64,000 nucleotides of DNA, taken from JANOYJ01 sp963792485 (GTDB lineage: Bacteria; Pseudomonadota; Alphaproteobacteria; Rhizobiales; Rhizobiaceae). This document shows, in pieces, positions 1-7,437 of the stretch. The notes beneath the pieces are model-generated. The model worked only from the letters and a program-made list of their open reading frames with translations, was not told the origin of the DNA and made no database searches. The position numbers were made by a program, and so were the translations under genes. Where the stretch lies: positions 620,001 to 684,000 of the forward strand of contig CAWBWL010000007.1 of assembly GCA_963792485.1 (NCBI GenBank). Direction: 5' to 3'. Numbering within the stretch: the stretch's first letter is position 1; each line of letters opens with the position of its first letter.

Positions 1-96
1 CAAGGGGGTCGCCTGACAATTTTTTTCACATATGGTCAAAAAAACTTCCGGCGTAACCCATTTGGGTGATGCGACTTTGGTAGAAGGAGGTTACGT

Positions 97-198
97 ATGG
101 GTCAACTTGGCAACAAGAACCGTTTTCCGGATGTCCATTGCGCCCCACTCGGCATCTGGAAGAAAGCCGCTCATTCCCATATCGGACCATGGGGATGA
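97..198 (+). CDS. Possible 33-residue small ORF or leader peptide
   Basis: ATG at 97 is preceded by AAGGAGG at 84-90 with a six-base spacer, the best ribosome-binding site in the window. The product would have 33 residues, without a signal peptide or recognisable domain, and ends HSHIGPWG. Its last ten codons lie inside the hairpin at 166-203, so translation would melt that structure. This is the geometry of an attenuator leader, but no biosynthetic gene follows directly. It could equally be a free small protein or a chance ORF. The ribosome-binding site and position are seen; the function is unknown. Confidence 0.3.
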   Translation: MGQLGNKNRFPDVHCAPLGIWKKAAHSHIGPWG

Positions 199-203
199 GC
201 GGC
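166..203 (+). other. 15-bp stem hairpin inside the small ORF
   Basis: Arms 166-180 and 189-203 pair over 15 bp with one G-U wobble and an eight-base loop. No long T run follows (ATTTC), so it is a poor intrinsic terminator. It resembles the terminator hairpin at 345-386 in arm and loop words. Confidence 0.55.
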
Positions 204-344
204 ATTTCATTCAAGTCGCACACATAACCAGCATTTTTTGCCCGGCTTCACCAATATGGGTGATGCGCCCAACTCTTCCGCAGCGTTAGATGGGCTTGCT
301 CCCAAGTGAGCATTCCCGGGCGGGTAAGGCAACTTTCTCACCGG

Positions 345-389
345 AAACCGCCCATTCCCGACCGGACCGCGTGGAATGGGCGGTTTTTT
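345..389 (+). terminator. Rho-independent terminator
   Basis: Arms 345-358 and 373-386 form a perfect 14-bp stem (AAACCGCCCATTCC with its complement), with a 14-base loop and a T6 run at 384-389. No plus-strand gene with a clear product ends just upstream, so it may end a small RNA or a transcript entering from outside the window. Confidence 0.8.
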
Positions 390-450
390 CACTCTTTGTT
401 AAGCACAAAGGGTCAGAAGCCACGCCAAACTCCCCAAAGCGCCACGATAT

Positions 451-464
451 TGCCAAGTTTGGCA
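451..464. promoter_or_regulatory. 14-bp palindrome, possible operator
   Basis: TGCCAAGTTTGGCA is a perfect 6+2+6 inverted repeat lying 26 bp upstream of the small gene at 491. Symmetric TTGGC-type sites are common for dimeric repressors. No matching regulator can be named. Confidence 0.35.
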
Positions 465-490
465 CATATCGCGCCGCTCAAATCGATTAG

Positions 491-664
491 ATGGACGAAA
501 TAATGAAAACCCTGACTGCATTTTCCGCCGCGCAGGAACGCGAGGCCAATGACACGCTGGCCGCGCATTACCGCCAGATCGGCTCCGCCGCGATTCTTGC
601 GGCCGTGCTCGCCGTCACAAGGCAGCGCGAACTTCTGGCGAATGCGTCAAAACAAGCCGCTTAA
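491..664 (+). CDS. Small hypothetical protein, 57 aa
   Basis: The frame from ATG 491 encodes 57 residues. An internal ATG at 503 gives 53 and has a slightly better GGA-type ribosome-binding site. The composition is protein-like (MKTLTAFSAAQEREANDTL, then an Ala/Ile/Val-rich stretch that may be one short membrane or amphipathic helix, then a charged tail). It overlaps the 3' end of the convergent LysE gene by 18 bp. No family is recognised. Codon use matches the neighbours, which supports a real gene. Confidence 0.5.
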   Translation: MDEIMKTLTAFSAAQEREANDTLAAHYRQIGSAAILAAVLAVTRQRELLANASKQAA

Positions 665-1255
665 GAGTGACAGGCCGATCCCGGCCATCACAATACCGAT
701 CACAAAATCCAAAATACGCCATGCGGCCGGGCTCGCAAACACCGGCTCGAGCAGCCTTGCGCCGTAGCCCAGCGTGAAAAACCACACGAAAGACGCGGCC
801 ATTGCCCCTTCGGCATAGGCGAATCGCGCTGGACCTTCATATTTTGCTGAAAGGCTGCCAAGCAGCACCACCGTATCAAGATAGACATGCGGGTTGAGGA
901 AGGTGAAAGCGAGGCAGGCGACAATTGCGGCCTTCAAGCTGCCGCCGCCACTTTCGCCTGCCCGCAGAGCGGCGGGATTCATGGCGCGCCGGAAGGCAAT
1001 CACCGCATAGGTGAATAGAAACAGCGCGCCGCCGAGTGTCACAGCTGTGATCAGTTCGGGCGATGACGAAATGAGCGAACCAAGGCCCGCAACACCGAGG
1101 GCAATCAGGATTGCATCTGACAGCGCGCAAATCAGGCACAGGATAAAGACGTGCTGGCGCAAGAGGCCTTGGCGCAGAATAAACGCATTTTGTGCGCCGA
1201 TTGCGATAATCAGCGAACCACCAAGTAGAAATCCGTTGATAAAGGCAGGAATCAT
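647..1255 (-). CDS. LysE/ArgO-family amino-acid exporter
   Basis: A 202-residue inner-membrane protein with about six hydrophobic helices and the LysE-family opening, in which a glycine-rich first helix is followed by IGAQNAFILRQG near residues 18-29. The FLNPHVYLDT signature sits near residues 119-128. Family members export basic or other amino acids such as lysine and arginine, and thereby relieve overload. The exact substrate cannot be read from sequence, although the AQNAF-FLNPH pair is typical of the LysE/ArgO subgroup. It lies 19 bp downstream of an unknown 108-residue gene on the same strand, so the two may be co-transcribed. The usual LysR partner (LysG/ArgP) is not adjacent. Confidence 0.85.
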   Translation of the reverse strand: MIPAFINGFLLGGSLIIAIGAQNAFILRQGLLRQHVFILCLICALSDAILIALGVAGLGSLISSSPELITAVTLGGALFLFTYAVIAFRRAMNPAALRAGESGGGSLKAAIVACLAFTFLNPHVYLDTVVLLGSLSAKYEGPARFAYAEGAMAASFVWFFTLGYGARLLEPVFASPAAWRILDFVIGIVMAGIGLSLLSGLF

Positions 1256-1274
1256 CCTGCCAATCTGTCTGAAA

Positions 1275-1601
1275 TCAACCGTTCAGTCCAACGCGGCCTG
1301 TGACATAGTCATAGATGGCGCGGCGGATGGCCGGGTCCTGCAGCTTGTCGATCGGAAGGTAGAACGAGACGCCATTGTCATTGGCAAGAATGATCGCGCC
1401 GGATTTTTCCTCGACACGGTCAAAGGCCGACCAGACAAAGCGCTCAAAGGAGTCGCCGGCAATGGCGGTCAGCGCGTTTTCGTCAAAGGCGAATGTCTTG
1501 CGGCCGGGCTTCGGCTCCGGGAAAACCACGCGGCCCGCCGACGCCTCTGCAATGACCTCGCGGTCCCTGTCATTCAACTCGACACTGAATTCGCGGATCA
1601 T
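1275..1601 (-). CDS. Conserved hypothetical protein, 108 aa
   Basis: A soluble acidic protein without signal peptide or membrane helix. Segments such as the F-A-F-D-E-N-A-L block followed by ERFVWSAFDR and an isoleucine-rich strand recall small DUF1488-like folds, but the match is too weak to name. It starts at ATG 1601 and is followed 19 bp later by the LysE exporter, so a two-gene unit is likely. No function is proposed. Confidence 0.7.
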   Translation of the reverse strand: MIREFSVELNDRDREVIAEASAGRVVFPEPKPGRKTFAFDENALTAIAGDSFERFVWSAFDRVEEKSGAIILANDNGVSFYLPIDKLQDPAIRRAIYDYVTGRVGLNG

Positions 1602-1673
1602 GAACCTGTTCCTTAAACCGTTTACCTCTCGGCTTGCCCGCAGTTTCTTGCCTGAAAGCGATGTTAATCCGGT

Positions 1674-2432
1674 TTAAAACAACTTCATTTGTGACGCGTC
1701 CGGGTCTTTTGTTGCTGGTTTGGTTTCCGCATCTTCAGAAGATTCATTCAAATTGACAGCAATCTGGATATCCGGGCCCGAATTGGCAACCTTGTTGACC
1801 TTGTCGGAGACCGGAACCGCTTCAAACTGGTCTGAGCCATGCGCCAGGAGGTCCGCCACCTCTCTCGGCTCAAAGTCGCGGCAATTGAGCCAGCGGTCAA
1901 AGTCTTCCGGAGCAATGACCACCGGCATGCGGTCGTGAATTTGCGCGAGATGCCCTTTTGATTCCATGGTGATCAGGGCCGCCGTGTCGAGCTCCGAGCC
2001 ATCGGGACTGAGATAAGGTTCCTTCAGTCCGGCTAGCGCAATCAGCCCGCCATGTCTCGGCCTGATCCAGAACGGCTGTGATTTCGCAGTTCCGGTGCGC
2101 CGCCATTCATAATAGCCGCTCGCCGGAACCAGCACGCGCCGGTGGCGCAGCGCGGCGCGGAACGACGCCTTCTCAGCTACGCTCTCGGCGCGCGCGGAAA
2201 TCAGCAGCGGAAACGCTTTCACATCCTTGACCCAGGCCGGGATCAGGCCCCAGCGGGCGAGCGAGGCCATGCGTTTGGCACGGTTATGCCCTTCGCCTGC
2301 TGAAGGCTCAATCAAGAGAATGGGCTGCGTCGGCGCGATGTTGTAGCGCGGCGGAAAATCCTCGATCTCATCGAGTTCAAACAACCGGAGCACATCCTCC
2401 GGCAAGGCATTCAAGGCAAAGCGGCCGCACAT
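1674..2432 (-). CDS. SOS response-associated peptidase (SRAP/YedK/HMCES family)
   Basis: This 252-residue protein starts MCGRF, placing the catalytic Cys2 behind the initiator Met as in YedK and human HMCES, which crosslink to abasic sites in single-stranded DNA. Other family marks are YNIAPTQP at 30-37, GYYEW with Glu109, and HDRMPVVI with His166. Odd point: the ARAE block usually reads NARAE, and here Ser79 stands where the family has its conserved Asn. The gene is divergent from the NUDIX gene, with only two bases between the two start codons, so each promoter must lie inside the other gene. No GAAC-N7-GAAC LexA site was seen. Confidence 0.93.
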   Translation of the reverse strand: MCGRFALNALPEDVLRLFELDEIEDFPPRYNIAPTQPILLIEPSAGEGHNRAKRMASLARWGLIPAWVKDVKAFPLLISARAESVAEKASFRAALRHRRVLVPASGYYEWRRTGTAKSQPFWIRPRHGGLIALAGLKEPYLSPDGSELDTAALITMESKGHLAQIHDRMPVVIAPEDFDRWLNCRDFEPREVADLLAHGSDQFEAVPVSDKVNKVANSGPDIQIAVNLNESSEDAETKPATKDPDASQMKLF

Positions 2433-2434
2433 GA

Positions 2435-2920
2435 TTGCTATTTCAGTGGTCCAGCCGCAGAAATCAACCAGTGTCGCGGATCAAAGGCTGGAATTTGACG
2501 GGAGAAAGACAAGCGGCTGTCTCGGTGGCCATCTTAATGGAGGACAGGCTCTTGCTCGTTGAACGGGCGCGGCCGCCTGGTGAAGGCATGTTCGCCTTTC
2601 CCGGAGGCCGGGTTGAGTCAGGCGAAACTCTGGAAGAAGCCGCGCGGCGTGAATTGCTCGAGGAAACGGGCCTGAAGGTTAAGTCACTCAGAGTTTTTGA
2701 AACTTACGAACTCTCTGGCAGTGCAAATGGCTTTAGCTTGACCGTCTTCATTGGAGATAGTGTTTCGGGCCATCTGCAAGCCTCAGACGATGCGGCAAGC
2801 GCCGCTTATTTCAGCGTATCGGAAGCAGACGCACTGCCAATGCCACCCTCGATGACTGACTGCATCACGAAGCTGGTTACCGAAGGGCTTATCGCGATTA
2901 ACCCTTCGGAGCGCGAGTAG
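2435..2920 (+). CDS. NUDIX hydrolase
   Basis: A perfect Nudix box lies at about residues 57-79: a Gly, then ESGE, then REL.EETGL (GX5EX7REUXEEXGU). This box binds metal and cleaves nucleoside diphosphates linked to another group. The open frame begins with TTG at 2435 (161 aa). A later GTG at 2471 or TTG at 2495 would remove a non-conserved N-terminus, and the domain proper only begins near residue 28, so the start is uncertain. The short ADP-ribose/oxidised-nucleotide type is likely, but the substrate is unknown. Its position next to SRAP hints at nucleotide or DNA-damage hygiene, which is inference only. Confidence 0.88.
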   Translation: MLFQWSSRRNQPVSRIKGWNLTGERQAAVSVAILMEDRLLLVERARPPGEGMFAFPGGRVESGETLEEAARRELLEETGLKVKSLRVFETYELSGSANGFSLTVFIGDSVSGHLQASDDAASAAYFSVSEADALPMPPSMTDCITKLVTEGLIAINPSERE

Positions 2921-2965
2921 AATTTTGTCTTGCGAAGCACGGACCAAGCGCACTATCTGGGCGCG

Positions 2966-3349
2966 ATGAACAGCCTGCGCAATACGAGATTCGGGGCGGC
3001 CTTGGCGGTATTGGCCGCCTTGAGCTTGCCCGCGTCTGCCCAAAGTGCTGACCCGCCCTATCAGGCCAAGCTCGAGCGTCTGTCAGAAATCCTCGGCTCG
3101 GTCCACTTCCTGCGTAATCTGTGCGGCGCGGCCACGCCTGTCTGGCGCGAAAAGATGGATGCGCTTTTGACCGCCGAGAAGGCTGAGACGGATCGGCGCG
3201 CCCGGCTCGTGGCGCATTTCAACCGGGGCTACCGGGCGTTTTCAAGCACATACGTCAAATGCACCCCTTCAGCCAATCTTGCCCTCTCCAACTATATCAA
3301 AGAGGGCGAGGGTCTGACCAAGGAAGTTGTGCTGCGCTACGGAAATTAG
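2966..3349 (+). CDS. Secreted TIGR02301-family protein
   Basis: From ATG 2966 the product has 127 residues: a cleavable signal peptide (basic start, hydrophobic core, PASAQS cleavage region near residue 26), then a mostly helical domain with two cysteines (FLRNLCG and YVKCTPS) likely forming a disulfide in the periplasm. The pattern matches the alphaproteobacterial family TIGR02301, which has no known function. An upstream TTG at 2930 would add 12 residues before the signal and is less likely. It follows the NUDIX gene by 45 bp. Confidence 0.75.
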   Translation: MNSLRNTRFGAALAVLAALSLPASAQSADPPYQAKLERLSEILGSVHFLRNLCGAATPVWREKMDALLTAEKAETDRRARLVAHFNRGYRAFSSTYVKCTPSANLALSNYIKEGEGLTKEVVLRYGN

Positions 3350-3420
3350 GCTTCCGTTAACTTTCCTTGCAGTTTCGCTTTTGGCCTGTTGCCGGAACCC
3401 ATAAAGATTGTGCTAATGTC

Positions 3421-3435
3421 TTAACGGGACTTTAA
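3421..3435. promoter_or_regulatory. CtrA-type binding site (TTAA-N7-TTAA)
   Basis: TTAACGGGACTTTAA matches the full CtrA consensus TTAA-N7-TTAA exactly and is followed by C. It lies 25 bp before the ATG at 3461, where binding by the cell-cycle regulator CtrA could activate or repress. The match is seen; regulation is inferred. Confidence 0.55.
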
Positions 3436-3460
3436 CGGCTGTCCGAGCCGGGGATTGAAA

Positions 3461-3718
3461 ATGACGTCAACTGAAGCTGAACTGAAAGAGCGCATCCACG
3501 CAGAGAAGCGGCTTGTGGCGCTCGAATACCAAAGTGAAGCTTGGGCTGACGGCATCGCCGAGGGAATCGAGCCGGAAATCCTCGCATCTGCTGCATTGGA
3601 AACGGCGATTGGCGGACTCGTGCAGGATTGCGGGTCTGCAAGCGCGGCAAAACTTCTCGAAAATATGCGGATGAAACTGGAAACCGGCGGATTTAGCGGA
3701 TATCAGTTCCTGAACTGA
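3461..3718 (+). CDS. Conserved hypothetical protein, 85 aa
   Basis: A small acidic, helix-rich cytoplasmic protein without a recognised domain. ATG 3461 follows a GGGGA ribosome-binding site, and a TTG six bases upstream is less likely. A perfect CtrA-type site sits immediately in front, so expression may be tied to the cell cycle. The next gene starts 25 bp after its stop and probably belongs to the same unit. Residues 1-20 look amphipathic and could form a short coiled helix. Confidence 0.65.
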   Translation: MTSTEAELKERIHAEKRLVALEYQSEAWADGIAEGIEPEILASAALETAIGGLVQDCGSASAAKLLENMRMKLETGGFSGYQFLN

Positions 3719-3743
3719 TCTCCAACGCTTGGGTCCCGCACAA

Positions 3744-4571
3744 ATGGCATCGCCCTCTGAAGAGACGCATTCCGCCGCCAAGCGCGCTACTGCGCTCGCG
3801 TTGTTTGCAGGAACTATCCTTTTCACCAGCCTCACATTGGCAAACGTGCTTGAACCCGGCCCTCTTGCGCTGAGCGAAATCAAGAAAGAAGAAATTCCAG
3901 CGCCCGGCGCGGCACCAGCCGTTCCGGCGGAGCCGGAAGCGCCGGCCGTCACCGTTCCTGCTCCCGATCCGATCGAACCCGGCACAGCTCCGGCAACTGA
4001 AGACCCACCCTCCGGTGAGGACGAACCAAGCACAGGCGAGCCCCCAGACGGACCGCCCCAAAGCGCTGACCCCGCCCGGCCCGAGTTCGACCCAAATGCG
4101 CCCTTACCGGCGGTAGAGTATGATCTGACCAAGTTGCCCGCGCCTGTGCTTGATCTTCACACGAAGCTCGTGGCAGCGGCCAAGGCTGGGCAGATTGAAA
4201 GTGTGCGCCCGCTGCTCAAGACCGGCGAAGCTGCAACGCAGCTGTCGCTGGCCGGAACCGATAATGACCCGATTGTGTTCATGAAAAGTCTGTCCGGAGA
4301 CGAGAACGGCCAGGAAATTCTCGCAATCCTTCTGGAAGTGCTGGATGCAGGCTATGTGCATTTGAACGCAGGAAAGCCCGAAGAGCTTTACGTGTGGCCG
4401 TATTTCTTTGCGCTTCCGCTCGAAAAGCTCACTGATCCGCAGCGCGTGGAATTGTTCAAGCTGGTGACCTCAGGCGATTATGAGGACATGAAATCCTTCG
4501 GCGCGTATATTTTCTACCGCGTTGGAATATCGCCGGATGGTTCGTGGCGCTTCTTCCTCGCGGGTGAATAA
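3744..4571 (+). CDS. Membrane-anchored protein with Pro-rich linker, unknown function
   Basis: From ATG 3744 the product has 275 residues. A single hydrophobic helix lies at about residues 18-36 and is followed by a long Pro/Ala/Glu linker (about 45-120), then a folded C-terminal domain ending SPDGSWRFFLAGE. This layout suits an inner-membrane anchor spanning the periplasm with an outer domain. I recognise the C-terminal domain only as a rhizobial conserved hypothetical. It likely shares a transcript with the CtrA-preceded gene upstream, and its stop is two bases from the stop of the convergent dihydroorotase gene. Confidence 0.7.
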   Translation: MASPSEETHSAAKRATALALFAGTILFTSLTLANVLEPGPLALSEIKKEEIPAPGAAPAVPAEPEAPAVTVPAPDPIEPGTAPATEDPPSGEDEPSTGEPPDGPPQSADPARPEFDPNAPLPAVEYDLTKLPAPVLDLHTKLVAAAKAGQIESVRPLLKTGEAATQLSLAGTDNDPIVFMKSLSGDENGQEILAILLEVLDAGYVHLNAGKPEELYVWPYFFALPLEKLTDPQRVELFKLVTSGDYEDMKSFGAYIFYRVGISPDGSWRFFLAGE

Positions 4572-4573
4572 GC

Positions 4574-5899
4574 TCAACCTCGCAGTGTTTCCTGAAACCG
4601 AACGGCTTCGCCCTGCCCCGGCGTAGTGATCTCGCCTTCCCACATGATGCGCTTGCCGCGAATGATGGTGCCGACCGGCCAGCCTTGAACTTGTTTGCCA
4701 TCGTATGGCGTCCAAGCGGCGCGGGAGCTGATCCAGGAATTTATGATTGTCTCCTTCCGCTTCATGTCCACAATGGTAAAATCCGCGTCATAGCCTGCCG
4801 CGATGCGGCCCTTGCCCGCAATTCCGAACAGGCGGTTCGGGCCGTGTGAGGACAAATCCACAAACCGCTCCAGCGTGAGCTTCCCTGCATTCACATGGTC
4901 GAGCATGATCGGCACCAGCGTTTGCACGCCCGTCATGCCGGATGGCGAGTTGGGATAGGGTTTGGCCTTTTCTTCCAGCAGATGCGGAGCATGGTCAGAA
5001 CCGAGAACGTCTACAACGCCATTCTTGACACCTGCCCATATGCCGGTTCGGTGGCGCTTGTCGCGGATGGGCGGGTTCATCTGAATGAGCGTGCCAAGCG
5101 TCAGATAATCATCGGCGGTCAGAGTCAAATGATGCGGCGTCGCCTCACATGTCGCGACGTCCTTATGCTCAGTGAGGAACTCAATCTCCTCCTCGGTCGA
5201 AATATGCAGAACATGAATGCGCGCGCCTGTCTTGCGGGCAATGCCGACAAGACGCTGGGTGCACTGCAAGGCTGCAATTTCATCGCGCCAAAGGCAGTGC
5301 GATGACGGGTGATCGATAATGCGCAGATGCATCCGCTCGTTCAGCCGGTACTCATCCTCGGAGTGGAAGGCGGCGCGGCGGCGCGTGTTTCTCAAAATCG
5401 ATTCCACGCCGTCATCGTCTTCGACCAGGAGATCGCCCGTGGAGGAGCCCATAAAGACCTTGATACCGGCGGCGCCGGGCAAGCGCTCAAGCTCGCTGAC
5501 AATCAATGCGTTTTCACGCGTGCCGCCGACCCAGAAGGCAAAATCGCAGTGCATCCGGTGATGGGCACGCTGAACCTTGTCAGCAAGCGCCGCCTCGGTT
5601 GTGGTGAGGGGCTTGGTGTTGGGCATTTCAAAAACTGCCGTGACGCCGCCAAGCACTGCCGCCCTTGATCCCGTTTCAAGGTCCTCTTTGTGCTCAAGCC
5701 CAGGCTCGCGGAAATGCACCTGGCTGTCGATGACGCCAGGCAGGATGTGCAGTCCCTTGCAGTCGATGGTCTCGGCGGCGTCCTTTGGCGACAATGATCC
5801 CAAGGCAGTGATGCGGCCATTGACGACGCCTACATCGCGTTTGCCCGCGCCATCATGATTGACCACGGTCCCGCTTTTGAGGATCAGGTCGAAAATCAT
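4574..5899 (-). CDS. pyrC: Dihydroorotase (amidohydrolase family)
   Basis: At 441 residues it matches type I dihydroorotase, which closes carbamoyl-aspartate to dihydroorotate in pyrimidine synthesis. Marks include VHFREPG at 61-67, the FEMPNT strand near 91-96, GIKVFMGSS, HVLHIST, and LGSDHAPH with the catalytic Asp. Odd point: the first His of the usual DxHxH metal motif is Gln60 (DSQVHF), leaving His62. I believe this variant recurs in rhizobial homologues, but a metal ligand is missing compared with the classical enzyme. It is divergent from ygfZ, with 51 bp between starts. A related cyclic amidohydrolase activity is the main alternative. Confidence 0.85.
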   Translation of the reverse strand: MIFDLILKSGTVVNHDGAGKRDVGVVNGRITALGSLSPKDAAETIDCKGLHILPGVIDSQVHFREPGLEHKEDLETGSRAAVLGGVTAVFEMPNTKPLTTTEAALADKVQRAHHRMHCDFAFWVGGTRENALIVSELERLPGAAGIKVFMGSSTGDLLVEDDDGVESILRNTRRRAAFHSEDEYRLNERMHLRIIDHPSSHCLWRDEIAALQCTQRLVGIARKTGARIHVLHISTEEEIEFLTEHKDVATCEATPHHLTLTADDYLTLGTLIQMNPPIRDKRHRTGIWAGVKNGVVDVLGSDHAPHLLEEKAKPYPNSPSGMTGVQTLVPIMLDHVNAGKLTLERFVDLSSHGPNRLFGIAGKGRIAAGYDADFTIVDMKRKETIINSWISSRAAWTPYDGKQVQGWPVGTIIRGKRIMWEGEITTPGQGEAVRFQETLRG

Positions 5900-5950
5900 G
5901 AATTGCTCCTTCTTGCCGCGCTTGATCAGCGGGCTTAGTTAAGGCGTTCA

Positions 5951-6832
5951 ATGATTGCAAGAACAAGGCGGGCAATGCCGGTTTTCACACTTACCCACCG
6001 TTCTATCGTGCGCGTTTCCGGGCCGGAGGCGGCGCATTTTCTGGATAATCTGGTCACCTGCGATATCGAGAATCTGGGCGCTCCAGACTTAGTTCCAGGC
6101 GCGCTGTTGTCGCCGCAGGGCAAGATCCTGTTCGATTTCCTGGCGAGCCGCGATGGTGACGGCTTCCGGCTCGAGTGTCACATGGACGTTGCGGCAGAGC
6201 TTGCAAAGCGGCTGAAGTTCTACCGTCTGCGAGCAAAGGTCGACATTGTCTTGCAGGAACAAGCGCTTGTCGCCGCCAGTTTCGGGGTTGAGTCCGGAAG
6301 ATCAGAAATTGAGTCAAACTCTCTTTGGCTCTGTGACCACCGATTCCCCTCAAACACCAAAGCTTTTCGAAGCTATGGCGCGACCGCCGAAAGTTCAGGC
6401 GCGGACGCCTATGGTTTGATACGAATAGAACATGGCGTCGCTGAAGGTGGGTTCGACTATGAGTTTGGGGATGTCTTTCCGCACGATGTGAATCTCGACC
6501 AGATTGGCGGGGTGTCATTTTCAAAGGGGTGCTATGTCGGTCAGGAGGTCGTCTCCCGCATGCAGCATCGCGGCACGGCCCGCCGCCGAATTGTGATTGC
6601 TGCGGCAGATTTACCGGTGACCGCGCGGGCCGAAGTGACGGCTGCCAGACGCGCTGTCGGCACGCTCGGTTCGGCTGTGGGAAACAAGGCGCTCGCCCTT
6701 TTGCGCCTCGACAAGGCAAAAGACGCGATGGATTCTGGTGTCCCGATTCTCGCCGGCGGCGTCCCGGTTTCCCTCGGTCTTCCACCAAATGCGACTTTCA
6801 GCTGGCCAGTCTCGAGCGGAGCAGACGAATGA
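5951..6832 (+). CDS. ygfZ: YgfZ/GcvT-domain Fe-S cluster protein
   Basis: A 293-residue folate-binding fold with the signature KGCYVGQE (about residues 191-198), whose Cys is needed for YgfZ function. YgfZ (mitochondrial CAF17/IBA57) helps assemble or repair Fe-S enzymes such as MiaB. ATG 5951 has AAGGCG upstream. A second ATG at 5975 (MPVFTL) also has a good AGGCGGG site and matches the usual rhizobial N-terminus, so either start is possible. The stop overlaps the next start (ATGA), marking an operon with the HD hydrolase. Confidence 0.88.
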   Translation: MIARTRRAMPVFTLTHRSIVRVSGPEAAHFLDNLVTCDIENLGAPDLVPGALLSPQGKILFDFLASRDGDGFRLECHMDVAAELAKRLKFYRLRAKVDIVLQEQALVAASFGVESGRSEIESNSLWLCDHRFPSNTKAFRSYGATAESSGADAYGLIRIEHGVAEGGFDYEFGDVFPHDVNLDQIGGVSFSKGCYVGQEVVSRMQHRGTARRRIVIAAADLPVTARAEVTAARRAVGTLGSAVGNKALALLRLDKAKDAMDSGVPILAGGVPVSLGLPPNATFSWPVSSGADE

Positions 6833-7425
6833 GCGGGCGCGTATGGCAGCGTATGCTCTCTGGCCGTAGACTTGATCTTCTTGACCCTTCTCCGCTGGAC
6901 GTGGAAATTGAAGACATCGCGCATGGCCTTGCGCGTGTCGCGCGTTGGAACGGGCAGACCAGCGGTAATTTTGCCTTTTCGGTTGCCCAGCATTGCGTTG
7001 TCGTTGAGGCAATCTACACCCGGATGCAGCCGGACGCGACCGCTGCCGCGCGGCTCGCCGCGCTGCTGCATGATGCGCCTGAATATGTCATCGGCGACAT
7101 GATATCGCCGTTCAAGGCAGTCGTCGGCGGAGGCGGTTACAAGGAGGTTGAGAAGCGCCTGCAAGGCGCAATAAATTTGAGGTTTTCGCTGCCCTTTGAG
7201 ACACCAGCATCCCTGTACCGCATCATCAAGCAGGCAGATACCGTCGCCGCCTATTTCGAAGCGACCCAGCTTGCCGGGTTTTCGGACAGCGAAGCGGTCA
7301 AGTTTTTCGGGCGGCCGCGTGGCTTTTCGCCTGACATGTTTGACCTCGATCCCCTTCCCGCCATAAAGGCGCAAAGGGCGTTTTTGCAGCGATTCCGCGC
7401 GCTCGATATCAACCGGCAAGCATAA
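6829..7425 (+). CDS. HD-domain hydrolase (YfbR-like)
   Basis: This 198-residue protein starts at the ATG that overlaps the ygfZ stop by four bases. The HD metal site is visible: a histidine in AQHCVVVE near residue 48, then LLHDAPEY near residues 80-87, and a later Asp in KQADTVAAY. Small HD proteins of this type are 5'-deoxynucleotidases or related phosphohydrolases, and the substrate here is inferred only from the family. Translational coupling to ygfZ and the close phosphatase gene suggest one plus-strand transcript from 5951 to 9228. Confidence 0.85.
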   Translation: MSGRVWQRMLSGRRLDLLDPSPLDVEIEDIAHGLARVARWNGQTSGNFAFSVAQHCVVVEAIYTRMQPDATAAARLAALLHDAPEYVIGDMISPFKAVVGGGGYKEVEKRLQGAINLRFSLPFETPASLYRIIKQADTVAAYFEATQLAGFSDSEAVKFFGRPRGFSPDMFDLDPLPAIKAQRAFLQRFRALDINRQA

Positions 7426-7437
7426 GAAGGCCCAACA

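Larger units (their letters stand above)
1..490. other. Non-coding left edge with two related hairpin units
   Basis: No long gene is supported here. Two stretches resemble each other: one runs from about 20 to 203, the other from about 230 to 390. Each has a T-rich patch, then the words TGGGTGATGCG (63-73 and 257-267), and ends in a strong hairpin whose left arm contains CATTCCC and whose loop contains CGGACC. The second hairpin is followed by a T run and looks like a real terminator. The first contains the end of a 33-codon ORF. Whether this is a duplicated small RNA, an attenuator or the tail of a transcript from outside the window cannot be told from the sequence. Confidence 0.5.
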
